Positions 1 to 8,703 of a stretch of DNA of 62,654 nucleotides are shown in pieces. The stretch comes from Gammaproteobacteria bacterium (GTDB lineage Bacteria > Pseudomonadota > Gammaproteobacteria > RBG-16-57-12). The DNA lies in assembly GCA_022712945.1 (NCBI GenBank), contig JAFLJP010000068.1, forward strand, positions 1 through 62,654. Direction: 5' to 3'. Numbering within the stretch: the first letter of the stretch is position 1; each line of letters begins with the position of its first letter. The translations under genes were made by a program, and so were the position numbers. The notes under the pieces were generated by a model. It made no database searches and was not told where the DNA came from. It saw only the letters and a list, made by a program, of their open reading frames with translations.

Positions 1-56
1 GCAACGGAAAGAGTGACCATTAGCTCAATCAGTGTAAAACCCTTTGTGTTTTTCAT
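1..56 (-). CDS. Type IV pilin-like / pseudopilin, N-terminus only (runs off window)
   Basis: Reading the minus strand from an ATG at 56 gives MKNTKGFTLIELMVTLSV and then leaves the window. This is the class III prepilin signal: a short basic leader, a Gly before the cleavage site, then a Phe-Thr-Leu-Ile-Glu hydrophobic stretch with Glu at mature position 5. Prepilin peptidase cuts after the Gly and N-methylates the Phe, and the product goes to a type IV pilus or type II secretion pseudopilus. A GGGTGG ribosome-binding site lies 6 nt upstream of the ATG. Only 18 codons are visible, so FimT/GspH, PilE, PilV and others cannot be separated. Confidence 0.8.
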   Translation of the reverse strand, partial: MKNTKGFTLIELMVTLSV

Positions 57-373
57 AGAAAACCACCCAATAAACAGCAAGCCAAACATAATAAATCAGA
101 AACCTTCATCAAGGATTCTCTCGATTGAGGCTGCCCTGAAAATATGACCACACCCCAACATTTAAAATTATAATCTTAATAATCAGCTAGTTACACGCGA
201 ATCACAAGGATAAACACAATGCAATCACTGTTAAGTTTGTCGGCACTTTCCCGATTTGCTTAATTAAAACCACAATTAAAAGATGAAAATAGCTTAAGGT
301 GCACTTAATAATCAGTTGAAACTTCACGCCCAGTGATAGTTATAAGCGAGGAGCACGCGCATTAGGTATCACG
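57..373. other. Intergenic, AT-rich, with no supported full gene
   Basis: This stretch separates the prepilin start from the transposase remnant. A TATAAT sequence occurs at 169-174 on the plus strand and its complement-side partner ATTATA at 167-172, which could serve as a -10 box, but no convincing -35 accompanies it. A 14-codon plus-strand reading frame at 219-263 (MQSLLSLSALSRFA) follows an AAGGAT sequence 9 nt upstream. It may be the beginning of a gene cut off by the adjacent insertion-sequence debris or may be chance. The frame of the transposase fragment stays open upstream to about 293 but lacks recognisable transposase motifs there. Confidence 0.5.
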
Positions 374-616
374 ATGAAAGTTAATGATAAGTGTAAACCC
401 AAGAAAAAATTGAGTGCAACGCAGAAGAAGAGAAACCGAAAGAACTCAAGCATCAGAGCCCGAGTAGAGCATTGCTTTCGCGTTATTGAATGTCAGTTTG
501 GTTATCGAAAAGCACGTTACAACGGGTTATTGAAAAATGAGGCTCAAGCATTTGCACTGCTTGGATTGGCTAATTTATATGCACAGAGGAGGTATTTGCA
601 GGAGAGTTATGTTTAA
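374..616 (+). pseudogene. IS5-family transposase, C-terminal remnant
   Basis: The 80 residues correspond to the C-terminal end of IS5-type DDE transposases. The visible signature is RARVEHCFRVIECQFGYRKA, which contains the conserved Arg-x-x-x-Glu-His and the Gln-Phe-Gly-Tyr block, followed by a Leu/Ala-rich helix ending in NLY. A full transposase of this family has 300 or more residues, and the N-terminal part with the first two catalytic Asp residues is absent, so this is a dead fragment. No intact terminal inverted repeats were found around it. It sits between the prepilin gene and the TRAP gene, marking an old insertion and deletion site. Confidence 0.8.
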
Positions 617-754
617 AATTCAGGAATAGCTGATGAATCGAGGATATTTGAGGGTAATAGTGAGATAAAGAGTGAAAATAGCCGCATTATTTTTTCAAAA
701 ATGCGGCAGAGGGGTATTGATTGAAAATACCCGACTTAATCAGGGCTTCCTTAA

Positions 755-770
755 AGGGAGCCTCTAAAAA
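755..770 (+). repeat. Lone copy of a MITE end (AGGGAGCCTCTAAAAA)
   Basis: The 16 bases are identical to the left terminus of the inverted-repeat element at 58541-58556 and differ at two positions from the inverted right terminus at 58666-58681. No second end is visible nearby, so this is a solo end or the remnant of a decayed copy. It overlaps the T-rich tail of the terminator read on the minus strand. Confidence 0.55.
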
Positions 771-800
771 TTAGACCTCCAACGTAGATCGTTGGAGGTC
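763..800 (-). terminator. Rho-independent terminator of the TRAP binding-protein gene
   Basis: On the minus strand a perfect 10-bp stem (GACCTCCAAC/GTTGGAGGTC, 774-783 and 791-800) with a 7-nt loop is followed directly by TAATTTTTAG. It lies 67 nt downstream of the stop codon at 867. Confidence 0.7.
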
Positions 801-866
801 GAGGCTTTTGCCGGTAGGGAGGGCACCTGCACTCACTTGTTGCAAGTTTTTGCTCTGTTTGGCTGA

Positions 867-1967
867 TTATTCACCGGTTAACGCCTCATGATAGGCACGT
901 TCTGAAACATCATTCCAGGCACCATGTTTTACCTGGAAGGCCTTGTAAGCATCATAAACCTTGGCAAATTGTGCATCACCTGCCGCTAGCTCTGCCAAGG
1001 TCTTGTGGGTCAGGGTTTTCAACTTGCGGGTCATCTCGCTTGGGAATGGCAGCATCTCGACCCCTTTCATTGCCTGAATCTCACTCAGCGCCTCTGCATT
1101 TAACGCTTCAAATCGGGTCAACATCCACAGGTCCGTAGCTTGTGCAGCCACTTCAACAATACGTTGTAGATCTTCGGGTAGTTTGTCCCATGCCACTTGG
1201 TTAACCACCAGTTCCAGGGTGGAACCGGGTTCATGCCAGCCGGGGTAGTAGTAATATTTGGCCGCTTTTGGCAGGCCGAGGCGTTTGTCGTGATAGGGGC
1301 CGACCCACTCGGTGGCATCAATCGCACCCCGTTCCAGTGCGGTGTACAACTCGCCACCGGCCATTAAGACCGCGTTGCCACCGGCTTCGGCAAACACTTT
1401 CCCACCCAGGCCGGGAATACGCATTTTCAGGCCATCAAGATCATCCACCGAATCGATTTTTTTATTAAACCAACCACCCATCTGCACACCGGTATTGCCC
1501 AGTGGAAAAGGAACTAGATTATGTGGCGCATAGATTTCACGCCACAGCTCCAGGCCACCGCCGCTATACAGCCAAGCGTTCATGCCCTGGGCATTTAGAC
1601 CAAAGGGAACCGAGGTGAAAAATTGTGCTGCCGGTATTTTTCCTGCCCAGTAGTAGGCACCGGAGTGGCCCATCTCGACCGTGCCCTGTGAGACCGCATC
1701 AAACACTTGCAGCGGTGGAATCAGCTCACCACCTGCATAGGGTTTAATGGTCAGGCGACCATTCGACATCACCTTCACATGCTCGGCAAAGCGTTCGGTT
1801 CCTTCCTGAAAGACTGGAAAGTTGGGTGGCCATGAGGTGACCATGCGCCAGCGGAATTTCTCAATCGGGGCCTGCCCTTCTGCGGTTGTACCGCTCTCAC
1901 CACCACCGCAGCCATTCAGGCTGACAGTCGTCATAATCAAGATCAGTAGAAGAGATAATCTTCTCAT
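867..1967 (-). CDS. TRAP transporter solute-binding lipoprotein, DctP family (alpha-keto-acid type)
   Basis: This is a periplasmic solute-binding subunit of a tripartite ATP-independent transporter. The start has a lipoprotein signal peptide (residues 1-20) ending in a lipobox-like Leu-Asn-Gly-Cys, so the protein should be membrane-anchored. Typical DctP features are seen: the opening WRMVTSWPP block, a central Arg-Ile-Pro-Gly segment that would hold a carboxylate, and a DATEWVGPYHDK...PGWHEPG region resembling TakP-type keto-acid binders. Length (366 aa) is normal. An AGGATAGG ribosome-binding site precedes the ATG. It lies 18 nt downstream of uvrD on the same strand. No DctQ or DctM membrane genes are present, so it is an orphan that must use partners elsewhere. 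The exact substrate is inferred. Confidence 0.9.
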   Translation of the reverse strand: MRRLSLLLILIMTTVSLNGCGGGESGTTAEGQAPIEKFRWRMVTSWPPNFPVFQEGTERFAEHVKVMSNGRLTIKPYAGGELIPPLQVFDAVSQGTVEMGHSGAYYWAGKIPAAQFFTSVPFGLNAQGMNAWLYSGGGLELWREIYAPHNLVPFPLGNTGVQMGGWFNKKIDSVDDLDGLKMRIPGLGGKVFAEAGGNAVLMAGGELYTALERGAIDATEWVGPYHDKRLGLPKAAKYYYYPGWHEPGSTLELVVNQVAWDKLPEDLQRIVEVAAQATDLWMLTRFEALNAEALSEIQAMKGVEMLPFPSEMTRKLKTLTHKTLAELAAGDAQFAKVYDAYKAFQVKHGAWNDVSERAYHEALTGE

Positions 1968-1985
1968 TGTGCCTATCCTTTTATT

Positions 1986-4154
1986 TTAAATTTTCTGTAG
2001 ATTAGCGTAACCGGCGATCAGCCATTTACTGCCATGATCAAGGAACTCCACTTGAATGCGCGCCCCCTGACCACTGCCTTCATAATTCAGTACAACACCC
2101 TCACCAAATTTGGTGTGTGTCACCTGCTCACCCAGGCTGAACTCTGCGGCTTCATCTAATGAAGCACCGTAGCGCAGCCTGCTCGCAGGGGCTGTTACTT
2201 GACGACGCAGGCGCACCTCTTGCAGCAATTCATTGGGAATCTCTTTAAGGAAGCGTGAGGGTGCTGCTGGCTCCTCCTTACCGTGCAGGCGACGGGTCTC
2301 AGCGTAGCTAATGTAAAGCGCCTGCATGGCGCGGGTGATGCCTACGTAACAGAGGCGGCGCTCTTCTTCGATACCACCGGCATCTTTAAGCGACATTTTG
2401 TGGGGGAACAGCCCATCTTCAACCCCGCAGAGGAAGACCAGCGGAAACTCCAACCCTTTGGCGGAGTGCAGGGTCATCAGCTGTACACACTCATCTCCCG
2501 GATCACCTTGTCTGTCACCCGACTCCAGTGCGGCGAGGGAGAGAAAGGCGCTGAGCTGGCTCTCGTCTGACTCATCATCACTGAACTCAAATTCACGGGC
2601 GGCACTAACCAGCTCTTCCACATTATCAATCCGCTGCTGCCCTTTTTCACCCTTCTCTTTTTTGAAGTGTTCAATCAGGCCACTCTGCATAATGGCGTGA
2701 TCAACCTGCTCGTGCAGTTCATTCAGTGGTTTCAGTGCCACATCCATCGCCTCAATCAGGTTGATAAACCCTTGCAGCGCATTGCGTGCCCGTGGGGTGA
2801 GCTGGCCATGTTCGAGAAAATCGGTAGCGGCAGCCCATAGCGTGAGGCTATTTTCACGGGCGTGATCTCGAATGTTACTGACCGCTTTTTCACCGATACC
2901 CCGAGTAGGAATATTGATAATGCGCTCAAAGGAGGCATCATCAAGGCGATTATTGGCCAGGCGCAGGTAGGCGAGTACATGTTTGATTTCAGCGCGATCA
3001 AAGAAGCGCAGGCCACCATAAACCCGGTAGGGGATCGCCGTTTGCAGCAGCGCCTCTTCCAGTACCCGGGATTGGGCGTTGGAGCGGTAAAGCAGGGCAA
3101 TTTCGTCACGTCGCCCACCATCATCAATCCACTGTTGAATACGGCTGGCGATAAAACGCGCCTCATCAATCTCGTTGAAGGCGTTATAGAGCTTGATCGG
3201 CTCGCCCTCTTTGCCGGAGGTCCACAGCTCTTTACCAAGGCGCTCACTGTTATGGCTGATCAACGCATTGGCGGCGGCTAATATATTGCCGGTGGAGCGA
3301 TAATTCTGTTCCAGGCGCACCAACGTGGTATTGCTGTAGTCGCGGCTTAGTTGCTGGATATTTTCTACTTTGGCACCGCGCCAGCCGTAGATCGACTGAT
3401 CATCATCCCCCACTGCAAAAATCGGGTTGCCGCTGTTACAGAGCATACGCAGCCAGGCATATTGAATGGCATTGGTATCCTGAAACTCATCCACCAGCAC
3501 ATATTGAAAGCGTTGTTGGTAGTGCTCAAGAATGTGCGGGTTATCGCGCCACAGCTCGTGGGCACGTAGCAGCAGCTCGGCAAAATCCACCAGCCCGGCA
3601 CGGCGGCAGAGATCTTCATAGAGCTGATAGACCTGGATGCACCCTTTCATATGATGATTACCGTGGTGCTCCAAGTGTTGCGGGCGCTGCCCTTCATCTT
3701 TACGGGCGCTGATAAACCACTGCATCTGCTTGGGCTGCCACTGAGAGTCATCAATGCCATTTTCACGAATCACCCGCTTAACTGCTCGCAGTTGATCGTC
3801 ACTATCCAGAATCTGAAAATTTTGTGGCAGTCCGGCATCTTTCCAGTGGGTGCGTAACAGACGATGCGCTAGATTATGAAAGGTGCCAACCCACATGCCG
3901 GTTACCGGCACTCCCATCAGCTGCTCAATGCGCTGGCGCATCTCGGCTGAGGCTTTATTGGTAAAGGTCACCGCGAGAATGCTGAAGGGGGAGAGGCGCT
4001 CAACCTGAATCAGCCAAGCGATACGGTGCACCAAAACACGGGTTTTTCCACTACCGGCACCGGCCAGCACCATGGTATTGCCCATGGGGGCACAGACCGC
4101 TTCGCGCTGGGCATCATTCAAACCATCAATAATATGGGAAACGTCATCATTCAT
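1986..4154 (-). CDS. uvrD: DNA helicase II UvrD (superfamily 1A, 3'-5')
   Basis: The gene encodes a 3'-5' helicase that unwinds nicked duplexes in nucleotide-excision and mismatch repair. All SF1A motifs are visible: Walker A AGAGSGKT near residue 31, motif Ia TFTNKAS, Walker B VDEFQDT, motif III GDDDQSIYGWRGA, motif IV QNYRST, motif V TLHSAKGLEF and motif VI YVGITRA. The C-terminus keeps the Tudor-like segment (HTKFGEGVV) that contacts RNA polymerase and partners. Length 722 aa matches UvrD (about 720). No Shine-Dalgarno sequence precedes the ATG. Instead a 6-bp GC hairpin (4156-4161 with 4174-4179) abuts the start codon. Rep is less likely because of the UvrD-like C-terminus. Confidence 0.96.
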   Translation of the reverse strand: MNDDVSHIIDGLNDAQREAVCAPMGNTMVLAGAGSGKTRVLVHRIAWLIQVERLSPFSILAVTFTNKASAEMRQRIEQLMGVPVTGMWVGTFHNLAHRLLRTHWKDAGLPQNFQILDSDDQLRAVKRVIRENGIDDSQWQPKQMQWFISARKDEGQRPQHLEHHGNHHMKGCIQVYQLYEDLCRRAGLVDFAELLLRAHELWRDNPHILEHYQQRFQYVLVDEFQDTNAIQYAWLRMLCNSGNPIFAVGDDDQSIYGWRGAKVENIQQLSRDYSNTTLVRLEQNYRSTGNILAAANALISHNSERLGKELWTSGKEGEPIKLYNAFNEIDEARFIASRIQQWIDDGGRRDEIALLYRSNAQSRVLEEALLQTAIPYRVYGGLRFFDRAEIKHVLAYLRLANNRLDDASFERIINIPTRGIGEKAVSNIRDHARENSLTLWAAATDFLEHGQLTPRARNALQGFINLIEAMDVALKPLNELHEQVDHAIMQSGLIEHFKKEKGEKGQQRIDNVEELVSAAREFEFSDDESDESQLSAFLSLAALESGDRQGDPGDECVQLMTLHSAKGLEFPLVFLCGVEDGLFPHKMSLKDAGGIEEERRLCYVGITRAMQALYISYAETRRLHGKEEPAAPSRFLKEIPNELLQEVRLRRQVTAPASRLRYGASLDEAAEFSLGEQVTHTKFGEGVVLNYEGSGQGARIQVEFLDHGSKWLIAGYANLQKI

Positions 4155-4242
4155 GGGGGCATGATACCAGAACTGCCCCTAAAATTAAGCGCCGGAATAA
4201 ATGCCGATGCGATCTCAGGTGAGATGAAAGTCGGCAGAAAAA

Positions 4243-4449
4243 TTACTTATTGTAATGGCTATCTACCCAGCAGCGTGGCAAAGACTCTCCCGAGGGGAAA
4301 ACCAGCTCAGATTTGGCATACTGAGCGGGATCCTGCATCTCTTCACCACAGTGAAAACGGCCCGCCACCTCTGCTTTAAAAGGATCAAATAGCTCAGCCA
4401 CATTGAGTATTTCAAGTAAGTCACTCGATTGATTGTGTTTAAGAAACAT
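4243..4449 (-). CDS. Small conserved protein of unknown function (68 aa)
   Basis: The ATG at 4449 follows a strong AAAGGAGGG ribosome-binding site 4 nt upstream, which supports this frame over the alternative frame across the same bases. The protein has no signal peptide or membrane segment. It contains FDPF, a Phe-His-Cys-Gly-Glu-Glu cluster and a Pro-Arg-Cys-Trp near the end. The two Cys with His and acidic neighbours could bind metal, but this is only suggestive. I recall small proteins of this look in other gammaproteobacteria but cannot name a function. It is separated from uvrD by 88 nt and lies divergent from the Sel1 gene. Confidence 0.65.
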   Translation of the reverse strand: MFLKHNQSSDLLEILNVAELFDPFKAEVAGRFHCGEEMQDPAQYAKSELVFPSGESLPRCWVDSHYNK

Positions 4450-4633
4450 AACGCCCTCCTTTCATATTTTGATGAGTTATTCACCAATTAAGTATAGGCC
4501 ACGCAATAGAAATCTGTTACGCCCAAAAGGGTCACCATTAAAATACATTTAATTTTTAGCGGTAATATCTCAAGCTTTGATAAATACCTGCCGAAAATAG
4601 GGATATAGACTTTAATTGATAGTGGTCATCACC

Positions 4634-5545
4634 ATGAAAAAAATCATCTTCAGTACGTTACTCGCCCTCTCGTTGATTCCATTGCACTCCCTGGCCAGTG
4701 AAAACGCAGGATGGGACGCCTATTTAGGGGGTGATTACCAAGCAGCATACCAGCAGTGGCTGCCCATCGCACAGCAAGGTAATGCGGAAGTTCAGCATAT
4801 GATGGGCTTTATGTATCTGGAGGGGCAAGGGGTTGAGCGTGATTTTGTACAAGCCAAACAGTGGTTTGAGAGTGCCGCTGCAAATGATTACATCGCTGCA
4901 AGATTTGCAATTGGTACCCTGTACGAAAATGGCCAGGGCGTCGCTATCGACAAAAAAGTTGCACTAAAATTCTACAAAGAAGCCGCACTGGCTGGTTTTA
5001 TTCACGGGCAGTTTTATCTTGGCCTGCAATATACAAATGGCGACCTGGTTGAGCAAGATGAGTACCAGGCCTTCTCCTGGTTCCGACTGGCTGCGGACGC
5101 CGGTGACCCTGCCGCACAATATTACGTTGCCAGATTTTACCAGCAGGGAGTCGGTGTGGAACAAAGTATCGAATCGGCACTGGAGTGGTTTCAACAGGCG
5201 GCCAAGCAAAATTTGGCTGATGCTCAAATTGAACTAGGCAAGCTCTATTTTGAAGGCAATCAGGTGACACAAGACACGTTTCTTGCCATGGAGTGGTTCT
5301 TTAGAGCTGCGGCAAATGGTGATATTGAAGCACAATACACCCTGGGGAGACTCTATTCAGAAGGGTCTGAAAGTGGTGATATTTTGCGCAACCCCCACCT
5401 GGCCAATAAATGGTTGCGCCTTGCAGCGGATCAAGGTCATACACTTGCCCGAAATGAGCTGGAAAATCTCAAGCGTATTCAGGCAAATAACCGCAAAAAG
5501 TATCCACCACTGCTACCAAACAGCCTTTATAACCGTTATGGCTGA
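4634..5545 (+). CDS. Sel1-repeat (TPR-like) protein with signal peptide
   Basis: The ATG at 4634 is chosen because MKKIIFSTLLALSLIPLHSLA forms a clean Sec signal peptide. An in-frame start 18 nt upstream would put six extra residues before it. The mature protein is built of about six Sel1 repeats, recognised by recurring Ala-x-x-x-Tyr/Phe-x-Leu-Gly-x-x-Tyr-x-x-Gly and Ala-x-x-Trp-Phe patterns between residues 40 and 280. Such repeats form a superhelical scaffold for protein-protein contacts, here probably periplasmic. The ribosome-binding site is weak. It is convergent with the NADAR gene, 14 nt apart. No partner is suggested by the context. Confidence 0.88.
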   Translation: MKKIIFSTLLALSLIPLHSLASENAGWDAYLGGDYQAAYQQWLPIAQQGNAEVQHMMGFMYLEGQGVERDFVQAKQWFESAAANDYIAARFAIGTLYENGQGVAIDKKVALKFYKEAALAGFIHGQFYLGLQYTNGDLVEQDEYQAFSWFRLAADAGDPAAQYYVARFYQQGVGVEQSIESALEWFQQAAKQNLADAQIELGKLYFEGNQVTQDTFLAMEWFFRAAANGDIEAQYTLGRLYSEGSESGDILRNPHLANKWLRLAADQGHTLARNELENLKRIQANNRKKYPPLLPNSLYNRYG

Positions 5546-5559
5546 TAGGGGTCGCAACA

Positions 5560-6015
5560 CTACTCTCGGAGTTTGTGACGGATATCCATCAAAATCTGGC
5601 CGTAGCGATTGTCACCCCGTAAATCACGCCCACAGCCCCAGTAATAGTCATACTGGCTGTTTTCAACCAGCTTGTTGGTTTCCGTTGATAAAAGCTTATT
5701 CGCCGCATCTGAATGGGTTTTAAACATAGTATAGAGCGCGCGGGTCATCATCAGTTTTCTTATTTTCTTCCAATCTTTACGGATTTTTCGCTTGTTTTTA
5801 TCGGCGATTTTATTCGCCTCCAATGCATCAGCTGCATTAATGATTTGATCACGCAATTCCCGCTCTTCAAACTTCATCCCCTGATAGTAGTGCTCAACAC
5901 TCGGCCATGTTTCGCCATCTAATTCAAAGCGGTAAAGCGCGTAACTCGCCAGAGGGCTTTCGGTATCGCGACGGGAGAGATAGATGCTCTCTTCCGCATT
6001 GGCACTGTTTATCAT
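5560..6015 (-). CDS. NADAR-domain protein (YbiA-like, ADP-ribose related)
   Basis: NADAR proteins act on ADP-ribose or related nucleotides. Some members remove ADP-ribose from guanine in DNA, and YbiA types act on riboflavin-pathway intermediates. Visible signatures are WPSVEHYYQGMKF in the N-terminal part, with the acidic residue of the active site, and YYWGCGRDLRGDNRYGQILM near the C-terminus. The ATG at 6015 is preferred because it has a CAGGAG ribosome-binding site 8 nt upstream and the family block begins soon after; longer in-frame starts up to 6138 add residues with no family similarity. The length (151 aa) is normal. No DarT-like toxin is adjacent, so a stand-alone housekeeping or defence role remains open. 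Confidence 0.87.
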   Translation of the reverse strand: MINSANAEESIYLSRRDTESPLASYALYRFELDGETWPSVEHYYQGMKFEERELRDQIINAADALEANKIADKNKRKIRKDWKKIRKLMMTRALYTMFKTHSDAANKLLSTETNKLVENSQYDYYWGCGRDLRGDNRYGQILMDIRHKLRE

Positions 6016-6120
6016 GATCAAAACTCCTGAACCCATTAACCATTGGCGATTATAACCGATGCCCGCGATATTCGTTTCGCCATCTCTTATTTTGGGATGT
6101 AGAAGCTCTGAGCAAGCCAC

Positions 6121-6153
6121 AAAAAAGGGGAACCCCACAACAGGGCTCCCCTT
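6121..6153 (-). terminator. Rho-independent terminator of fbp
   Basis: On the minus strand an 11-bp stem (AAGGGGAGCCC with GGGTTCCCCTT, one G-T pair) is followed by a run of T residues. It lies about 50 nt beyond the fbp stop codon. Confidence 0.85.
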
Positions 6154-6201
6154 CTCTGCAAGAGCAAATTTTCTGACTCTTACGCCATCAGGTAAACGGT
6201 A

Positions 6202-7206
6202 TCAAGCATCTTTGTGATAAGAGATGATCCGTTCAACTTCATTTTTAGAGCCTAAAATAACCGGTACACGCATGTGCAGACCCGTCGGTTGAATCTCCAT
6301 GATCCGCTCACGACCGGTTGAACAGGCACCGCCGGCTTGCTCAACGATGAAGCCCATTGGGTTCGCTTCGTACATAATACGCAGCTTGCCACCTTGTGCA
6401 CGCATCTTCTCATCCATCGGATACAAGAACACGCCACCACGGGTCAAAATACGGTAAACCTCGGCAACCATGGATGCTACCCAACGCATGTTGAAATTCT
6501 CACCACGTGGGCCTTCAGCACCTTGCAAGCACTCATCAACGTAGCGCTGTACCGGTGCTTCCCAGAAGCGCTGGTTGGAGGCATTGATGGCAAACTCGCG
6601 GGTATCCGCAGGAATCTGAATATCGGGCTGGGTGAGGATAAACTCACCAATGTTGCGATCCAGCGTAAAGCCGTGTGAACCGTTGCCCAGGGTAAGTACC
6701 AGCAGGGTAGACTGACCGTAAACCACCGCACCAGCTGCCACCTGAGTGGTACCGGGCTGCAGGAAGTCTTTATCGGTTGGGTTTTCAACACCTTCTGGTG
6801 AATTCAGGATCGAAAAGATGGTACCAACCGAGATGTTGACATCGATATTTGAAGAGCCATCCAGTGGGTCAAACAGCAGCATGTATTTGCCGCGTGGTGC
6901 ATCAGAAGGGAGAGTGTAGGCAGTCTCTTCCTCTTCAGAGGCCATGCCGGATACATAACCTGAACGGTTATTGGCTTCGATCATCACGTCATTGGAGATG
7001 ATATCCATTTTTTTCTGGTCTTCGCCCTGAACATTTTCAGAGCCAGCCATTCCCAGAATGCCCATCAAGGCACCTTGGCTCAGATCGTAAGATATCTGTT
7101 TACAAGCGGTCATTGTGTCGCTTAGCAGGCCAACCAGATCAGCGTCGATGTTGCCTTTACGCAGTTCGTCAGCCAGGTATTGTTTCAGACTAATAGCATT
7201 TGCCAT
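6202..7206 (-). CDS. fbp: Fructose-1,6-bisphosphatase, class I
   Basis: The enzyme hydrolyses fructose 1,6-bisphosphate to fructose 6-phosphate in gluconeogenesis and, in autotrophs, in the Calvin cycle. The class I metal-binding signature [14 protein letters not shown] is clear near residue 110. Also visible are the EEEE-like acidic stretch SEEEETAY, a [12 protein letters not shown] strand, and the substrate-loop segment [11 protein letters not shown]. Length 334 aa matches the bacterial enzyme. The start is preceded by an AAGGGATAG sequence. The gene is monocistronic, with its own terminator and a 120-nt gap to the FadL gene upstream. Confidence 0.97.
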   Translation of the reverse strand: MANAISLKQYLADELRKGNIDADLVGLLSDTMTACKQISYDLSQGALMGILGMAGSENVQGEDQKKMDIISNDVMIEANNRSGYVSGMASEEEETAYTLPSDAPRGKYMLLFDPLDGSSNIDVNISVGTIFSILNSPEGVENPTDKDFLQPGTTQVAAGAVVYGQSTLLVLTLGNGSHGFTLDRNIGEFILTQPDIQIPADTREFAINASNQRFWEAPVQRYVDECLQGAEGPRGENFNMRWVASMVAEVYRILTRGGVFLYPMDEKMRAQGGKLRIMYEANPMGFIVEQAGGACSTGRERIMEIQPTGLHMRVPVILGSKNEVERIISYHKDA

Positions 7207-7326
7207 AGGTTCTATCCCTTCAAAGATTTATAGAATCGCTTAAAAACGTGCCGACATTCTAACAGATATGAGGACTGTTTCGAAAACATCAGCAGCCTAT
7301 TCTCCTAAACTCCCGATTTTACACCC

Positions 7327-8703
7327 CTAAAACTGCCAGTTAAGCTGCACACTCACAATGTCGACTCTGGCACTGTATTCACCGTTGAGATTATGTTCGA
7401 GAGTCGGAACACTGCTCTCAAAGGTGTGGTCAGAGTCGCTGTCATCAACAAACAGATGAGCGTAGCCGAGATCAAAACTCAACTGATCATCTATCTGGTA
7501 GCCGAAGCCAAAGGCCAACCAAAGGCGGTCGTTTCCGGGTATCCGGGGGGTACGATATTCACCATTAGGGATCGGGGTTTCATCGTAGGCGAGGCCACTG
7601 CGCAGTAACAAACGGGGGTTGAGTTGGTAGTTCAAACCAATGGCGTAGCGACTGCTATCTCCCCAGTTTTCGGTAGTTACCGAATCGGGTTGGCTAGAAT
7701 CGTACTCAATGCGCAGCTCTTTAAAGCGGCTCCAGCGGGTATAGGTCCAATCAAACAGTAGCGTGAATTGATCAACTTGGTGACTGATACTGAAAGAGCT
7801 ACTTTCCGGCAGGCTGACCGAACTACTCAAGGTGGTATCAACAAAGTTATTGGTGCTGGTAAGAAAATTAACGGCATTGGGCACAGTGAAGTCCGCATCA
7901 CCCGAAACAGTATGCGTTATTTTGGAGCGGTAGGAGAAGCCAATATGGGTGCTTGGCTGTGGCTTGTAGAGCAGACCAAAGTTGTAGCCCCAACTGAAAT
8001 CATCGGCATCAAGCTCTGCAAAACCATCCATCTCTTGTGGAGCAGATCCAACGCTTGTGCATGTGCCGGCAGGAATAGCACCACCAAGTTCCTGGGCCTG
8101 ACAGATGGTACCAAAATCAATGGCACTGGTCAGTTCAACTTTAATATATTGACCACTGATACCGGCACCAAACGAGAGTTGCTCATTCATTTTCCAGGCC
8201 AGGCTGGGGTTGATATTGACACTCATGACGTTGGAATCGACCGCGTGGTAGCGACCGACCCAGTCATTGTCGTAGGAGGTCTCCATACCAAATGGCACAT
8301 TAATGCCCAAGCCGAATACCATGCGATCATTAATCTCTGTGCTGTAATAGAGGTTGGGAATAATGGCATCCACGCCGTTATTACCGCCATTGCCACCCGA
8401 GAGGCTGCCGCCACTACTTGCTGGTGGTACTGGTGCTACCATTGAACCGTCATTGGTAAAGTCGCCCCGTGGTCGTACCCAGTGAAGTGCACCGGTCAGC
8501 TGCGTACCTTCAAGCTCAGTCATCCCCGCCGGGTTAAAGTAGATAGTGGAGCCATCTTCAGCGATAGCCGCAGCACCGGCGTAGGCATTGCCCATGCCGC
8601 TGGCCGAGTTTTCGATTAAGGCAAATCCCGCGCCATGGACAGCAAAACTAGACAATGACAGCACGCTGACAAGGGGGAGTAGTGTGAGTGATGAACGTCT
8701 CAT
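7327..8703 (-). CDS. FadL/OmpP1-family outer-membrane hydrophobic-substrate channel
   Basis: This is a beta-barrel that carries long-chain fatty acids or other hydrophobic compounds across the outer membrane. A signal peptide (residues 1-24) precedes AGFALIENSASGMGNAY, the conserved mature N-terminus of the family that plugs the barrel. The NPAGM motif follows at about residue 58, and the chain ends in LNWQF with the C-terminal aromatic residue needed for outer-membrane assembly. Length 458 aa is typical. It overlaps the thioesterase gene by 4 nt (ATGA), so the two are translationally coupled. With the upstream ligase this forms an uptake and activation unit for fatty acids, which is strong context support. 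Confidence 0.93.
   Translation of the reverse strand: MRRSSLTLLPLVSVLSLSSFAVHGAGFALIENSASGMGNAYAGAAAIAEDGSTIYFNPAGMTELEGTQLTGALHWVRPRGDFTNDGSMVAPVPPASSGGSLSGGNGGNNGVDAIIPNLYYSTEINDRMVFGLGINVPFGMETSYDNDWVGRYHAVDSNVMSVNINPSLAWKMNEQLSFGAGISGQYIKVELTSAIDFGTICQAQELGGAIPAGTCTSVGSAPQEMDGFAELDADDFSWGYNFGLLYKPQPSTHIGFSYRSKITHTVSGDADFTVPNAVNFLTSTNNFVDTTLSSSVSLPESSSFSISHQVDQFTLLFDWTYTRWSRFKELRIEYDSSQPDSVTTENWGDSSRYAIGLNYQLNPRLLLRSGLAYDETPIPNGEYRTPRIPGNDRLWLAFGFGYQIDDQLSFDLGYAHLFVDDSDSDHTFESSVPTLEHNLNGEYSARVDIVSVQLNWQF

Noticed and set aside
219..263. 14-codon leader peptide
   Set aside because: A plausible ribosome-binding site exists but there is no downstream gene it could control and it lies in insertion-sequence debris; kept only as a note in the intergenic entry.
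4263..4487. Alternative 74-aa gene in another frame over 4243-4449
   Set aside because: The frame starting at 4449 has a strong AAAGGAGGG at the right distance, while the other has none and gives a low-complexity product.
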